Source: G963668345 sp965206025 (lineage in GTDB: Bacteria > Acidobacteriota > Terriglobia > Bryobacterales > UBA6623). Taken from it: a stretch of DNA of 64,000 bases. Each line of letters opens with the position of its first letter. Position 1 is the first letter of the stretch. This document shows positions 54,401 to 63,395 of the stretch, in pieces. Made by a program: the position numbers and the translations under genes. The notes under the pieces were generated by a model, which saw nothing but the letters and a program-made list of their open reading frames with translations, was not told where the DNA came from and searched no databases. The stretch spans positions 186,001-250,000 of the forward strand of contig CBDBIU010000003.1 of NCBI GenBank assembly GCA_965206025.1, given 5' to 3'.

Positions 54401-56049
54401 CGTTCCCGCCGTTTCAGGGCAACGGCGGCGGACCAAGCGGCGGGCCGATCATGACCCTGAAGGGCCGCGAGGTTGATCTGTTCATTCACCTGACAGGTGT
54501 TCGGCCCGGAACGATTTTGGAGGTCGGGGCCAGGTTCGCTTTGACCGGGGCCGTCGGGTCCACGCTGCCGGCCTTCGTCGCGTACGCGATTACTAAGCCG
54601 AGCGGGCAAAAGCTAACTTTTTCTGAGCGAGCGAACAAGATCGGATATTACTATCACCCTGAACACAACTTTGTCGTTGAAGAGCCGGGTATCTACACGG
54701 TAGACCTGACGGTAACTTATGACGGCCTGACGTCCGCCGGTCAAGTTACCGAACCGTTCCCTAGCGGAGACGTTCTGGGAGCCGCCGATGGGCGCTTCTT
54801 TTTCTACGTGGTCCCTCGGGGATCTGCACCGCTCGCTGTGGACCTCCCAGAACATGAGTTTCTCCCGCCCCCGGCGGACCTCACGGTCACCGCAAGCGCC
54901 CCGGATGGGTGGGACTTAAACAGTGCCCATGTCACCACCATGATGCCCGGCTTCCTGCTCGAGAGCCGTGAAATCAACCTGTCCAGCGAGAGTTTTACCT
55001 ATCGGTACGACCCAGTCACTCTGGCTCGCGATTTCCCCAACCTGGACGTTGAGTCTGACGAAGAGCCCGAGGCCGCGGATGTCATCTCCATCAGCCTCTT
55101 TGGGTCAGGCACGGGTGCTGATGGGAAACCGGCGTATGCGGCGCGGGTGCTCGTCCTCCATGGCGAGGAGCTTCTAAACCCGGCGCAGGAGGTGGTTCTT
55201 GCTGGGCCCGCCGCAACGGTCGGGGGCATTGTCAGCAGCGCCAGTTTTGTGCCGAACGCGCCGGCGGCGCCTGGTTCCATCCTCGCCGTTTTCGGCCAGA
55301 ACTTCGGTATGACGAACCGGAACTTTCTGTTCCCTTCCACTGAATTTGTGGATGAAGGCGTATCGGTCCTGTTTGACGGCACGGCCGCGCCACTGTTTGG
55401 GGTGTTTGGAAACACACCCTTCCCGCAGATCAACGTCCTGGCGCCGACCGATCTGCCCGAAATGGGCCAGGTTCAAGTGGAGGTCACCAATTCGGCCGGA
55501 ACCAGCGATGTGTTCATGCTGGCGATGGCGCCGGCGAGCACGGGTATTTATCGCGCCGACCCGGTGGGCCGCATGTACGCGGCGGCTTTGGTCGCCTTCG
55601 ACTCCGACGTCCCTAATCGTGGGCCGACCAGGCATTTGGCCATTCCCGCTTCGACAGCGGCCACGCTGGGCATCCCGACGAACTGCAAGGCGGCCGGGGT
55701 GGCTCCTTTAGCCGATTGCGGGGAGCCGGTGTCTCCGGGCGTGATACTACAGATCTTCGTTACTGGTCTGGGCAAGGCCACGCCGGGTGGCGACCCGGCG
55801 GGCGATCCCTTGCCGACGGGAGAGCTAGCCCCTGGCGGGTACAACACGGTTGAGACGCCCGTGGTGACGATCGGAGGAATCCAGGCGATAGTTGATTTCT
55901 CCGGCCTGGCGCCCAGCTTTTCAGGGTTGTATCAGATTAACGCGCGGGTACCTTTGGGGGCGCAGGCGGGCGATAAGGTTCCGCTTACAATCCGCATGCC
56001 CAGCGAGGCCGAGGGTGATACGTCGAACATAGCAATCGCTGGCCCGTGA
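51496..56049 (+). CDS. Large secreted protein: YVTN propeller, di-heme cytochrome c-like region, TIGR03437 C-terminus
   Basis: A 1517-residue exported protein. After a hydrophobic leader (VALVALFALQLVATLPTVSG) residues about 45-390 form a YVTN/SMP-30-like propeller (ALGPSGRYLYVTSEDSATLTVLD, VVVTPDGRKAYVSNS). Two heme motifs follow, CASCH (416-420) and CVGCH (539-543), spaced as in MauG/di-heme peroxidase-like regions. A long beta-rich middle follows, and from about 1230 the Solibacter-type C-terminal domain: NAPAAPGSILAVFGQNFG, FPQINVLAPTDLPEMGQVQV, TGLYQINARVPLGAQAGD-like. GTG or ATG upstream was not needed; the GTG/ATG at 51496 precedes the leader. It probably acts extracellularly in oxidation or attachment; the substrate is unknown. 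Confidence 0.85.
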   Translation: MKGSPPPLGHPVRLVLGRVALVALFALQLVATLPTVSGAGRRTGPSGSGNAAITSDGSFVFVVNPDSGSVSAVDTRIDEQVGETRVGDVPRALALGPSGRYLYVTSEDSATLTVLDTSRLTPLATIKVGAEPYGVVADPRGQLVYVASSASASIEVVEIRARYPLPRSRARASGVLSPALLRAGVIARIPVGPKPKGLALSADGSRLYVTHFLSGEVSVIDTAKRVLLHTISTGSDSNMVQKVAIHPTDGHAYLPHIRSNVTNRFSLFDSTVFPVVSAIDLVSNEPLPRRRIDLSLGEFAVNLPFDLTFSPDGQRLYVVGLGSGDLSIIDLETRMRIGRVDVGEAPRGVVVTPDGRKAYVSNSLTDDMSVVDLATLQEIKRIQVTTSPLAPEVKRGKVLFFSSRSREVAKDRWMSCASCHFEGEHDGRTWLTPQGIRNTTSLRGVGETRPIHWSADRDEVQDFEFTIRELQAGTGLIREGTPNPTLGPNNAGLSEDLDALAAFVESLRTKPSPVGKDDASFAVAVERGRFVFERLDVGCVGCHTPPLYTDSTLNASPFIRHDVGTGDGPDEPLGPASFVQARVKTLVDRNGETLDRGGGHLTDVYQLSTMDPSFEFQFTQDGRHLITLDGSIEDIWGTAWSAGGTYEVYAARPLSLDTAVLPMTSFEVGDVFAPGLLLTPPVAALVDVRFRLLPNSDPGRTIEWRVSGQANRFGNFNPDSAGMPLEFPGEYRVDVTASFRDKQDNLWMGSRTWGGVVAPRNSGIIAHGRRGIDDLPDIGPQWFFRTQTSSIPQSSHVPFPFHSGDVSWQEKQDAALPILTFQDPGGQLISLLRPHNIDAGHDGSRFEERAAAGEIPLFSSGPVQSTVDPHLDPANLDFWGYGYMSVQRPLVRVREEIAEDAIASAYWRFDAQYACQIGMGPNGDLTNDIKFQYGGVVLRGAAIDEPQYAIYGSLFVLVPDDDPAGGTRTFPPFQGNGGGPSGGPIMTLKGREVDLFIHLTGVRPGTILEVGARFALTGAVGSTLPAFVAYAITKPSGQKLTFSERANKIGYYYHPEHNFVVEEPGIYTVDLTVTYDGLTSAGQVTEPFPSGDVLGAADGRFFFYVVPRGSAPLAVDLPEHEFLPPPADLTVTASAPDGWDLNSAHVTTMMPGFLLESREINLSSESFTYRYDPVTLARDFPNLDVESDEEPEAADVISISLFGSGTGADGKPAYAARVLVLHGEELLNPAQEVVLAGPAATVGGIVSSASFVPNAPAAPGSILAVFGQNFGMTNRNFLFPSTEFVDEGVSVLFDGTAAPLFGVFGNTPFPQINVLAPTDLPEMGQVQVEVTNSAGTSDVFMLAMAPASTGIYRADPVGRMYAAALVAFDSDVPNRGPTRHLAIPASTAATLGIPTNCKAAGVAPLADCGEPVSPGVILQIFVTGLGKATPGGDPAGDPLPTGELAPGGYNTVETPVVTIGGIQAIVDFSGLAPSFSGLYQINARVPLGAQAGDKVPLTIRMPSEAEGDTSNIAIAGP

Positions 56050-56818
56050 GGTCGCCGAGACCCAATACCGGAGATCCGGGTTCAGATAAGGGCGCCGATC
56101 CCTACGGTCGTGCCAATGGACGAGAAGCCCGTATATAGGCGGTAAACTCGGATACCCCTACACAGGCCTACACACCTACATCAAGGGCGCCCTGGACAAA
56201 TGGCAATGACGGTACCGGGTGAATTGGCATTAACCCCTTGTGAACCAGCAACTTACTGGCCGGTCTGCGCCTCAATAGAAAAGGAGCCTCCGCCACCGTG
56301 CACGGGCTCCGCCCAAACGTGCCGGCTAGAAGGCCCCATTCGTGCGCGGATGACTGGGCCCCCCAGCTCTTTTCCTCGCCGGCCCAAAGGCGCTAAGTCT
56401 CGGATAAGCCTATAGCGTTCAATCCTTTACGCCAGACCGTCTTCGGCTATCCCACTCTTTGGCTAGTTGCCGCAGGGGCGCTGCAGGACCGGCTGGGGAC
56501 AGCCACGAACGCTGCAGAAACGAGGCGGAAATGCCGCACGTGGTGCCCCACAGCCAATCGCCAAAACCGGTCGGGAAAAGGCGTGCTGCTCATGTCATTG
56601 ACGAAGGTCTTTTACAAACGGCAAAGACGACCGTGCGGCCCTGGTCGGGATAGCTCCACCTGACGGCGAAGCCTTCATAGAGGGGGCTTGGTTCAACCCT
56701 TGCCGACTAGGAGGGATCTATCGCCGTGCTTCGTTTAGCGACCGTGATGCCAATGGACGAGAAGCCCGTTTTCACAGGCACCAGCACGGCCTTCCGGATG
56801 GGCTCCCCCGCTGCCGCC
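56050..56818. other. Non-coding or degenerate stretch with a 22-base direct repeat
   Basis: No convincing gene. A 22-base sequence beginning TGCCAATGGACGAGAAGC occurs at 56111-56132 and again at 56748-56769. Read on the minus strand both continue as TGFSSIGTTVG and TGFSSIGITVA, so they may be relics of duplicated coding ends. Confidence 0.45.
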
Positions 56819-57319
56819 TCATCGCCAGCGTCTACGAGCACGCTCCCGGGTTTGAGGTGTGCGATCACGACTTTCTCTCGAAGGCACCTCCTGAGCGTCC
56901 AGCCGAAAGCACCGCCTGCCGACGCCATGAGACCAGAAGTCCTCGCTCACGTCCTGGGCCAGGCCGGCTGGATTACCGGATTCAGCAGAAGTGCGTTCAA
57001 AGCTCGCGCACAGCTCGTACGTCGCCGCGTCCAGCACACGGAGCTCGTAGTCTTGCGCAGTGCCGGGATCACGAGCGCTGACCCTCACGCCTGACTCGCG
57101 CGAGAGGTCCTCCATCGAAGCGGGGAGGCGGCCGTGACGCGTCCAGTACAGATCCATCGCGCGTGTGATGCCGCGCAGGTCTTCCACCCGTCGCTCGTCC
57201 AGCCGTCGGGTACGCTCCTCGCTCGGCGGAGGGAGCACGATGAGGCCGCCCACCACAGCGACGACAACCGCCCCGATGGCAAGACCGATGAAGACAGTCG
57301 TGCCGGCGGGCACCTTCAT
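56819..57319 (-). CDS. Membrane-anchored hypothetical protein (pseudopilin-like layout)
   Basis: A 166-residue protein with one N-terminal transmembrane helix (TTVFIGLAIGAVVVAVVGGLIVL) and a small extracytoplasmic domain: RVEDLRGITRAMDLYWTRHGRLPASMEDLS, then DYELRVLDAATYELCASFE. The arrangement resembles pseudopilin-like proteins (helix, long alpha, small beta sheet) but lacks the prepilin cleavage motif. It starts two bases after the stop of the DUF5671 gene, so the two are one unit. Function unknown. Confidence 0.7.
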   Translation of the reverse strand: MKVPAGTTVFIGLAIGAVVVAVVGGLIVLPPPSEERTRRLDERRVEDLRGITRAMDLYWTRHGRLPASMEDLSRESGVRVSARDPGTAQDYELRVLDAATYELCASFERTSAESGNPAGLAQDVSEDFWSHGVGRRCFRLDAQEVPSRESRDRTPQTRERARRRWR

Positions 57320-57321
57320 GC

Positions 57322-57963
57322 CTAGCCCTCTTCTTCTTCAAACCGGAGGTCCCGCAAGTAGTACCCGAAGACCGCGCCCGCGATGACGGCGATCGTGGAC
57401 ACTTTGAGCACGAAGCGGACAGTCAGCTCGCCGCCGAGCAGGCTGTACACGAGACTGGTGACGTCGCCGATCAGCACGCCGGCCGCAACGAACAGGGTGA
57501 GATAGGTCAACCACCGGCGGGCTTTCGACGCGCGCTTGCTCGGGTCCAGCCGGGTTTCCCGACCGGTCAACCGGGCGACATACAGGAAGACGGGAAACGC
57601 CACGACGAGGAAGGAGATGGACCACCGGATGGCCTGCCGGATCGCTTCCACGGCCGCCGCCGGTGCCGCGGGATCGGGAAAGGCCAAGTTGATGAGCTGA
57701 AACAAGAGCCCACCCAGATTGAACGCGCTGACGTACAGGGTGCTGAAGAGCACCAGATACAAGAACGCCTCGCGGGCGGACAGATACGGTTTCGGTATTG
57801 GCACGGGAATCGCGAACTCGATCTCGGCAAACCGCCGGAGCGCGCTACGTACGTGGTCTGGTGGCCAGCCGGCCTCCCGGAGGACACGCTCGATCTCCGC
57901 ACGCGAAAGACCGCGTGCCAGGCCGTCCTTCACGAAACCTTGTAGCTCTTCAGCGATTGCCAT
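57322..57963 (-). CDS. DUF5671 domain membrane protein
   Basis: A 213-residue protein. A short N-terminal helical domain (ELQGFVKDGLARGLSRAEIERVLREAGWPPDHV) precedes four hydrophobic helices (AFLYLVLFSTLYVSAFNL, WSISFLVVAFPVFLYVARL, WLTYLTLFVAAGVLIGDVTSL, STIAVIAGAVFGYYL), the DUF5671 pattern. It is followed directly by the membrane-anchored protein. Such pairs occur in several bacterial groups without a known role. Confidence 0.82.
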   Translation of the reverse strand: MAIAEELQGFVKDGLARGLSRAEIERVLREAGWPPDHVRSALRRFAEIEFAIPVPIPKPYLSAREAFLYLVLFSTLYVSAFNLGGLLFQLINLAFPDPAAPAAAVEAIRQAIRWSISFLVVAFPVFLYVARLTGRETRLDPSKRASKARRWLTYLTLFVAAGVLIGDVTSLVYSLLGGELTVRFVLKVSTIAVIAGAVFGYYLRDLRFEEEEG

Positions 57964-58366
57964 CCTCGTCCCTCGTCATTCCGACGTTGTGACGGCTTGG
58001 AGCCGCCGATCCCACGGATGAGCCTTCCAGCGTCTATGATTGACAACTCCGGTGATCGGGTTCTTCATGGTCCGTTCTCAGAGCGTCTTGATCGCTAACT
58101 CTTGTTTAGGCTGACCTGGATAAAACGCGTCCTGGTCGGCCTAAGACGAAGTCGCCGACGCCTCGTGCTTCCAACAGGATTGCGTTAATTATGCCAGATA
58201 GATCCTCCCTGACGGGGAAGGCTTGATCCAGGCCGCTGGCTCTACCGATGCCGACAAGGCAGGAGCTATCGGTGATGGGATCTCACATCCAGGGTGGCCC
58301 GCAGTTCACACGCCTTGGAACTCGACGAGCAGCGTTTTGTTCGAATCCCCCCGTCGGTAGACCGCC
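57964..58366. other. Non-coding stretch, possible tRNA 3'-end scrap
   Basis: No gene seen. Near 58338 GTTCGAATCCCCCCGTCGG looks like a tRNA T arm and 3' end without the rest, as left by an att site, directly before a phage-type gene. This is weak. Confidence 0.35.
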
Positions 58367-58840
58367 CTAGCGGGTGTTGCGCTCTAGGCTCTTGGGAGGA
58401 ATCGGCGGCTGCAGAGCATCGAACGCTTCAAACAACCTGCTGATCACCCACATAGTCGGGCCGTCTTCCTGGGCCGAAGGCCTTCTGATGAGTTCTCCCA
58501 CCTCGCTGACGATCTTGTTTCTTGTCCCGAGGAAGCGGGTGAGCGCGCGGAAGTAGGCCTCCTCGGCCAGGTATTTCCGCGAATAGCGGCCATGCCTCCA
58601 ATTGGCCTTCCGGGAGCGCTCCTGGCCTTCGGGAGTCCTGGGGCCGGTGCTGGGGCCGCCGTGCATACGGCAGCGCCCGTTGGCCATAGCTGGGCCTTGG
58701 CAGGGTGTGCCGCGACGGGTCTTGGCGCCGCAGCGGGGCGCTTTGGAGGGGTCGCCCCGAGGGTTGCCGTTACGGAGAGGGCCGGAGCGCGTTTCGGCTG
58801 GGTGCGTGTCGTCCTCCGGCGGTGCTTCGTGGTGGCTCAT
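58367..58840 (-). CDS. HGGxSTGP-motif phage-like protein
   Basis: A 157-residue protein with CGAKTRRGTPCQGPAMANGR followed by CRMHGGPSTGPRTPEGQER and RKANWRHGRYSRKYLAEE. The three Cys plus His in that segment suggest a small zinc site. The motif marks a family common in prophages and mobile regions; function is not established. The N-terminus is Pro-rich and disordered. Confidence 0.75.
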   Translation of the reverse strand: MSHHEAPPEDDTHPAETRSGPLRNGNPRGDPSKAPRCGAKTRRGTPCQGPAMANGRCRMHGGPSTGPRTPEGQERSRKANWRHGRYSRKYLAEEAYFRALTRFLGTRNKIVSEVGELIRRPSAQEDGPTMWVISRLFEAFDALQPPIPPKSLERNTR

Positions 58841-58939
58841 GTTCTCAGCTTACATCGGCCGAGTCGCAGACATGCCACTAGGGGCCTGGAGGGTTGGTCT
58901 CAACGGCACGGCTCCCTGGTCGTGAGTCGGTGGATCGGT

Positions 58940-59815
58940 CTACGGACTCCTTTCTAGCAGTGGCTGGGTCACGAAGCCGCCCGTGTCGTGCGCCCAAATT
59001 CCGACTCCGGAAAAGAAGAGCGAACCAATAATTTCGACGCTACCCTCCTGCCCTGCCGCACAAGGCAGCACGTCCCGCAGGAGGAAAGCGGTGTGCCCAA
59101 ACGGCACGATCGGAAAGGATGTTCGGCACAGCTCTTGACCAAATGACTCCCGGTAAATGAGAGTGAAGTTCTGCACCGCATTGGGGTCAGAGTTGACTAG
59201 CGCGACCGACGTGGTGAATCCGGCGGCATCGGCGGCATTAAGCCACGCTCGCTGTTGAAGAACAGTTGAGGGTGGAATCCCAGCCATAAATAACGGCCTC
59301 GGGGGCACGATCTGCATAAAGGTCGCCGTTACAGCGGCTGACACATCGGGTGTGGTGAGAACAGCGGCCCAGCCGATTCGAGGCGGCCCTGCCGGAACAA
59401 GGGCTTGCTGGAGCGACTGACCGGGTTCGAGGGTGCCGGTGATCACCGCTGTGAATAAGGGAGGACACTCAACACAAGTCGAACCGTCCGGATTACGAGC
59501 TACAACCGGCATCTCGATCGGGTTGCCTTGACCGTCCATGAAAAGGATGGTGACTTCAGCCGGGACACCTGCAATGTTCACTGCATTGAAGAACGTAAGG
59601 AACCCTCCGAGTTCGAGGCTGCCGGATGAAGCGACCTGTGGAATGAAAAAATCAGCACCAGTGAGCAGGATGTCCTTCCGCACCGGCGCCTTCGCATTGT
59701 CCGGTTGAGCATTGAAGAGTCGCTTGCCGGCCAGGAACTGTTTTAATTGATCCGTTTGTCCAAAAACGGGGGCGGTGAGGATGGCTGCCAACAGGCAGGT
59801 TCTGTACAAAAACAT
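58940..59815 (-). CDS. Secreted hypothetical protein, paralogue of the 9079 gene
   Basis: A 291-residue exported protein: signal peptide MFLYRTCLLAAILTAPVFGQ, then a beta-rich domain with FIPQVASSGSLELGGFLTFF, EVTILFMDGQGNPIEMP, FMQIVPPRPLFMAGIPPSTVL and the end GVGIWAHDTGGFVTQPLLE. ATG 59815 is chosen for the signal peptide and a GGGAGAA ribosome site; the start at 59890 adds 25 residues without similarity. It is the intact version of the frameshifted gene at 9079-9842. Function unknown; adhesion or a surface layer are possible. Confidence 0.75.
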   Translation of the reverse strand: MFLYRTCLLAAILTAPVFGQTDQLKQFLAGKRLFNAQPDNAKAPVRKDILLTGADFFIPQVASSGSLELGGFLTFFNAVNIAGVPAEVTILFMDGQGNPIEMPVVARNPDGSTCVECPPLFTAVITGTLEPGQSLQQALVPAGPPRIGWAAVLTTPDVSAAVTATFMQIVPPRPLFMAGIPPSTVLQQRAWLNAADAAGFTTSVALVNSDPNAVQNFTLIYRESFGQELCRTSFPIVPFGHTAFLLRDVLPCAAGQEGSVEIIGSLFFSGVGIWAHDTGGFVTQPLLERSP

Positions 59816-59984
59816 GGCGATTCTCCCTAGTGCTTTTACCGAGCGGCTACTGAGCCAGGAATTCCGTTTTTGGGCCTCTTCGCACCTCACGAATTCTTGA
59901 CCACAGAAGCCACCTCATGAACCATTATAGTAGTCAACACACTAGAGTGTAGACCTATCAACTGCATATCCCGAGACTGGAGGC

Positions 59985-60290
59985 ATGCAGGAGGAACTGC
60001 TCGCCGAGCTCGGGCGTCGTATTCGAAAACTGCGGAGTCAGCGAGGTTGGTCACAAGAGGAATTGGCCGACATCAGCGGTTTGCACCGCAACTACATCGG
60101 CTCAGCAGAGAGGGGTGAGCGAAATTTGACTATCAGCAGCCTCCACTCCCTAGCGGGGGCGTTCGGTCTGACGCTCTCCGGGCTTCTCAAGAACTTGGAG
60201 CGCGGACTGAAGGTAGACCGGCAGAAAGCGTTGGGAAAGATCGACAAGCGGCGGTCAAGGATCGTTCGGGCTTACGAATCCAAGCGTTGA
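59985..60290 (+). CDS. XRE-type transcriptional regulator
   Basis: A 101-residue protein with a Cro/C1-type HTH: LGRRIRKLRSQRGWSQEELADISGLHRNYIGSAERGERNLT (read in two parts), then SSLHSLAGAFGLTLSGLL. A basic C-terminal tail follows. GGAGG precedes the ATG at short spacing. It could regulate a lost neighbour or a restriction-modification system; no partner is present in the window. Its 3' end overlaps the convergent degraded gene. Confidence 0.85.
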   Translation: MQEELLAELGRRIRKLRSQRGWSQEELADISGLHRNYIGSAERGERNLTISSLHSLAGAFGLTLSGLLKNLERGLKVDRQKALGKIDKRRSRIVRAYESKR

Positions 60291-60825
60291 AGATCATCTG
60301 ATGAAGGTGACTGTACGTGGAGGTGCGGACGATGGCGGGTGAGCCTGGTTGATTGGGGCGAATATTTGGCGTAGGGGCCGGGCAAAATCGGGGCCCAATG
60401 CATGTGTGGGACTAGGACTTCCACATCCATATTGCCGAGCACTGTGCTTAGACGGTCTTCAAGGGAACGCCTGGAGAGCGAGCGGTGGGCATCGAGACGT
60501 TTGCTGATCTCCTGGACCTGCCCCGTTTCGAGTATGGCCGACCCTAGAAGGATGAGAGACTCCCATGTGTGAGTGTGAGCTTGGTCATCCACCAGGCTGA
60601 GAGAACCGGCTTCCAGAACATACCCGAGCCATCGACCGGCCGCTCTGTCATTTCCCAACAACAATGCGAGTCTCGCGCACCGAGCGGTGGATCCTCCGAT
60701 CCCCCTGTCCTCCAAAACCCACTCTCCCGTACGTCGCCCGAAAGGATATGTTCGATAACCCGCTTGGCTAGTTGGAGCAGTTCGTGGCCAACCCCAGCGT
60801 TTCGTGCATGAACCGCTGCCTCCAA
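60272..60825 (-). pseudogene. Degraded gene of unknown function
   Basis: Two minus-strand frames make one protein-like sequence. The first (60825 to about 60690) reads EAAVHARNAGVGHELLQLAK and HILSGDVRESGFWRTGG. The second (about 60715 to 60272) reads CARLALLLGNDRAAGRWLGY and WESLILLGSAILETGQVQEI. Both parts are helical and plausible as one protein, so a frameshift lies at about 60690-60715. It follows the restored end of the sulfatase gene. No family recognised. Confidence 0.45.
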
Positions 60826-61032
60826 GGCCTCTTTTCCACTTTTAAGGTTCCATATTTACCGTGCGGCGACCCTTTTTTCGGAGCGACGCCAAGCTTGGTC
60901 GATCCTCGTGAGAACGGCGGAGCGAAACTAGACCATAGAGCGGCGAATCGAAGCTGCTTTTGGGCGGAGTAAAAGTAGACCGTCCGAGTGGTCCAGCGAA
61001 CATTCCTGTGGTGTTTGTGGGACACGAGAGGG

Positions 61033-62532
61033 ATGTATCGCGTGGAGCTATACGCTCAAGTACGGCGCAGTGTCTTTGTCGAAGGGCTCAGTGAGCGCGA
61101 GGCCGCCAAACGGTTTGGCCTGGCGCGAGGGACGGTGCGCAAGATGTTGCGCTACGCCACTCCGCCGGGCTATCGGCGGCGCCAACCAGCGCAGAGGCCG
61201 AAGCTGGATCCCTTCACCGGAATCGTCGATCAGATCCTCATCGACGATCAGGAACGTCCGAAGAAACAACGCCACACCGCAAAACGCATCTTCGACCGCT
61301 TGCGCGACGAGTACGATTTCACCGGCGGTTACACGATCGTCAAGGACTATGTTCGCGACAAGAAGCTCGGCGGGCAAGAGATGTTCGTGCCGCTGGTGCA
61401 TCCGCCGGGCGATGCCCAGGCCGACTTCGGTGAAGCTCTGGTGGTCATTGACGGCGTACAGCGCAAGGCGCACTACTTGGTGGTCGATCTGCCGCATAGC
61501 GATGACGCTTTCGTAAAAGCTTTCCCGGCCGAGACGACGGAAGCGTTTTGCGAGGGGCACAACGCAGCGTTTCGGTACTTCGGCGGCGTGCCACGCAGCA
61601 TCCTCTACGACAACACGACCTTGGCGGTGGCGAGGATTCTGGGCGACGGCAGGCGCAAGCGGACCAGGGTGTTCAGTGAACTGCAGTCGCACTATTTATT
61701 CTCCGATCGTTTCGGGCGTCCGGGCAAAGGCAACGACAAGGGAAAGGTGGAAGGACTGGTCGGTTATGCCCGGCGGAACTTCATGGTGCCGGCGCCAAGG
61801 TTTCCAAGCTGGGAAGCGTTCAACGAGCAGCTCGAAGCGCAGTGCCTCAACAATCGTAAGCGGCGCTTGCGGCGGCACACCGAAACGATTGAGGAACGTT
61901 TCAAGCGTGACCGCCAAGCGTTGTTGCCCTTGCCGCCCACGCCCTATGACGCCTGCGACAAACGCACCACGCGGGTGACGTCGCTGTCATTGGTGCGCTA
62001 TCGCGCCAACGACTACTCGGTGCCCACACGCTACGGACATCGCCAGGTGTTGCTGAAAGGCTACGTCGATGAAATCGTGATCTGTTGTGGCAGCGAAGAG
62101 ATCGCGCGCCACCGGCGCAGTTACGAACGCGAAGAGTTGATCTTCGATCCGCTGCATTACCTAGCACTGCTGGAACGCAAGACCAACGCGCTCGATCAAG
62201 CGGCCCCGTTGGCGGGCTGGGAGCTGCCCGAACAGTTCACGTGCTTGAGACGTTTGCTCGAGGCACGGTTGGGAATGCCAGGCAAGCGCGAGTACGTGCA
62301 GGTATTGCGATTACTGGAGGACTTCCGATTCGAGCACGTTGCCGCGGCGGTGCGCCAAGCCTGCGAGTTGGGAGCGATTGGCTTGGATGCAGTCAGGCAC
62401 TTAGTGCTGTGCCGCATCGAGCAACGGCCGCCGCGCTTGGACTTGACGAAGTATCCGCACCTGCCGGCAGCCCAGGTGGAGCAAACCTCCGCTGCGGACT
62501 ATTTGGCACTGCTGGCACAAGGAGGGGGGTAA
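61033..62532 (+). CDS. istA: IS21 transposase IstA
   Basis: A 499-residue transposase with an N-terminal HTH (LSEREAAKRFGLARGTVRKML) and a DDE core: GDAQADFGEALVVIDG (Asp), RSILYDNTTLAVARIL (Asp) and KGNDKGKVEGLVGYARR (Glu). A C-terminal beta region (RYRANDYSVPTRYGHRQV) is typical. ATG 61033 with GAGAGGG upstream is chosen over 60988. Its TAA shares an A with the istB ATG, so the two are coupled. Confidence 0.95.
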   Translation: MYRVELYAQVRRSVFVEGLSEREAAKRFGLARGTVRKMLRYATPPGYRRRQPAQRPKLDPFTGIVDQILIDDQERPKKQRHTAKRIFDRLRDEYDFTGGYTIVKDYVRDKKLGGQEMFVPLVHPPGDAQADFGEALVVIDGVQRKAHYLVVDLPHSDDAFVKAFPAETTEAFCEGHNAAFRYFGGVPRSILYDNTTLAVARILGDGRRKRTRVFSELQSHYLFSDRFGRPGKGNDKGKVEGLVGYARRNFMVPAPRFPSWEAFNEQLEAQCLNNRKRRLRRHTETIEERFKRDRQALLPLPPTPYDACDKRTTRVTSLSLVRYRANDYSVPTRYGHRQVLLKGYVDEIVICCGSEEIARHRRSYEREELIFDPLHYLALLERKTNALDQAAPLAGWELPEQFTCLRRLLEARLGMPGKREYVQVLRLLEDFRFEHVAAAVRQACELGAIGLDAVRHLVLCRIEQRPPRLDLTKYPHLPAAQVEQTSAADYLALLAQGGG

Positions 62533-63293
62533 TGGCGAGGTCGAAACTTCTGCTCGAAGCGCATTTGAAAGCGTTGCGGCTGCCAACCTTCCTGCGCGAG
62601 TACGACAAACTGGCGCGGCAATGCGCCGCCGAGAGCTTGGATTCGAGGAGCTTCCTGCAACAACTCTGCGAGCTGGAACTGCTCGACCGTGAACAGCGGG
62701 CCACCGAGCGCCGCATCAAGGCCGCGAAGTTTCCCGTGACCAAGAGTCTGGACACTTTCGACTTCCCGTCCTTGCCAGCGTTGAACAAGAAGCTGGTGCT
62801 GGAACTGGCGCGCTGTGAGTTTATCGACCGCCGCGAAAACGTGCTGGCACTGGGTAATTCCGGCACGGGCAAAACGCACATCGGCTTGGCGTTGGGACTG
62901 GCGGCTTGTCAGCGCGGCTATCGAACACGCTTCACAACAGCGGCGGCACTGGTCAATGAGCTGTTCGAAGCCCGAGATGAACGGCGCTTGCTGCGATGTC
63001 AAAAGCAGTTGGCCAAGCAGGATCTGCTGATCGTCGATGAACTGGGCTACGTGCCGCTATCGAAGACCGGAGCGGAGTTATTGTTCGAAGTGTTTTCCCA
63101 GCGCTACGAACAGGGCTCGACGCTGGTCACCTCGAATCTGCCGTTTAACGAATGGACGGAGGTCTTCGGCTCCGAGCGGCTGACCGGCGCCCTGCTCGAT
63201 CGCCTCACGCACCACGTTCATATTCTAGAGATGAACGGCGAAAGCTTCCGTCTGATCCAGAGCAAGAAGAAGCGGGCTCACTCTTTGGGCTGA
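62532..63293 (+). CDS. istB: IS21 helper ATPase IstB
   Basis: A 253-residue AAA+ ATPase that helps IstA choose target DNA. Walker A is LALGNSGTGKTHIGLALG, Walker B DLLIVDELGYVPLSK, sensor/arginine regions TLVTSNLPFNEWTEVFG and LLDRLTHHVHILEMNGES. The long frame from 62085 is rejected: ATG 62532 overlaps the istA stop and gives the family N-terminus (LEAHLKALRLPTFLREYD). Confidence 0.95.
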   Translation: MARSKLLLEAHLKALRLPTFLREYDKLARQCAAESLDSRSFLQQLCELELLDREQRATERRIKAAKFPVTKSLDTFDFPSLPALNKKLVLELARCEFIDRRENVLALGNSGTGKTHIGLALGLAACQRGYRTRFTTAAALVNELFEARDERRLLRCQKQLAKQDLLIVDELGYVPLSKTGAELLFEVFSQRYEQGSTLVTSNLPFNEWTEVFGSERLTGALLDRLTHHVHILEMNGESFRLIQSKKKRAHSLG

Positions 63294-63310
63294 CCCACCG
63301 GCCACTCGCC

Positions 63311-63395
63311 CGGTTTTCGTGGGACGGCCTCCACTACGCCTGGGCCGCCCTAAAGGGCGACCGCAGGCTCCGTTCCAGCCGTCCCACGAAAACCG
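63311..63395. repeat. 17-bp perfect inverted repeat inside IS21 right end
   Basis: CGGTTTTCGTGGGACGG (63311-63327) and CCGTCCCACGAAAACCG (63379-63395), 51 bases apart. Between them CCGCCCTAAAGGGCGACC adds a short inner hairpin. It lies just after istB and could act as a terminator or transcription shield. Confidence 0.7.
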
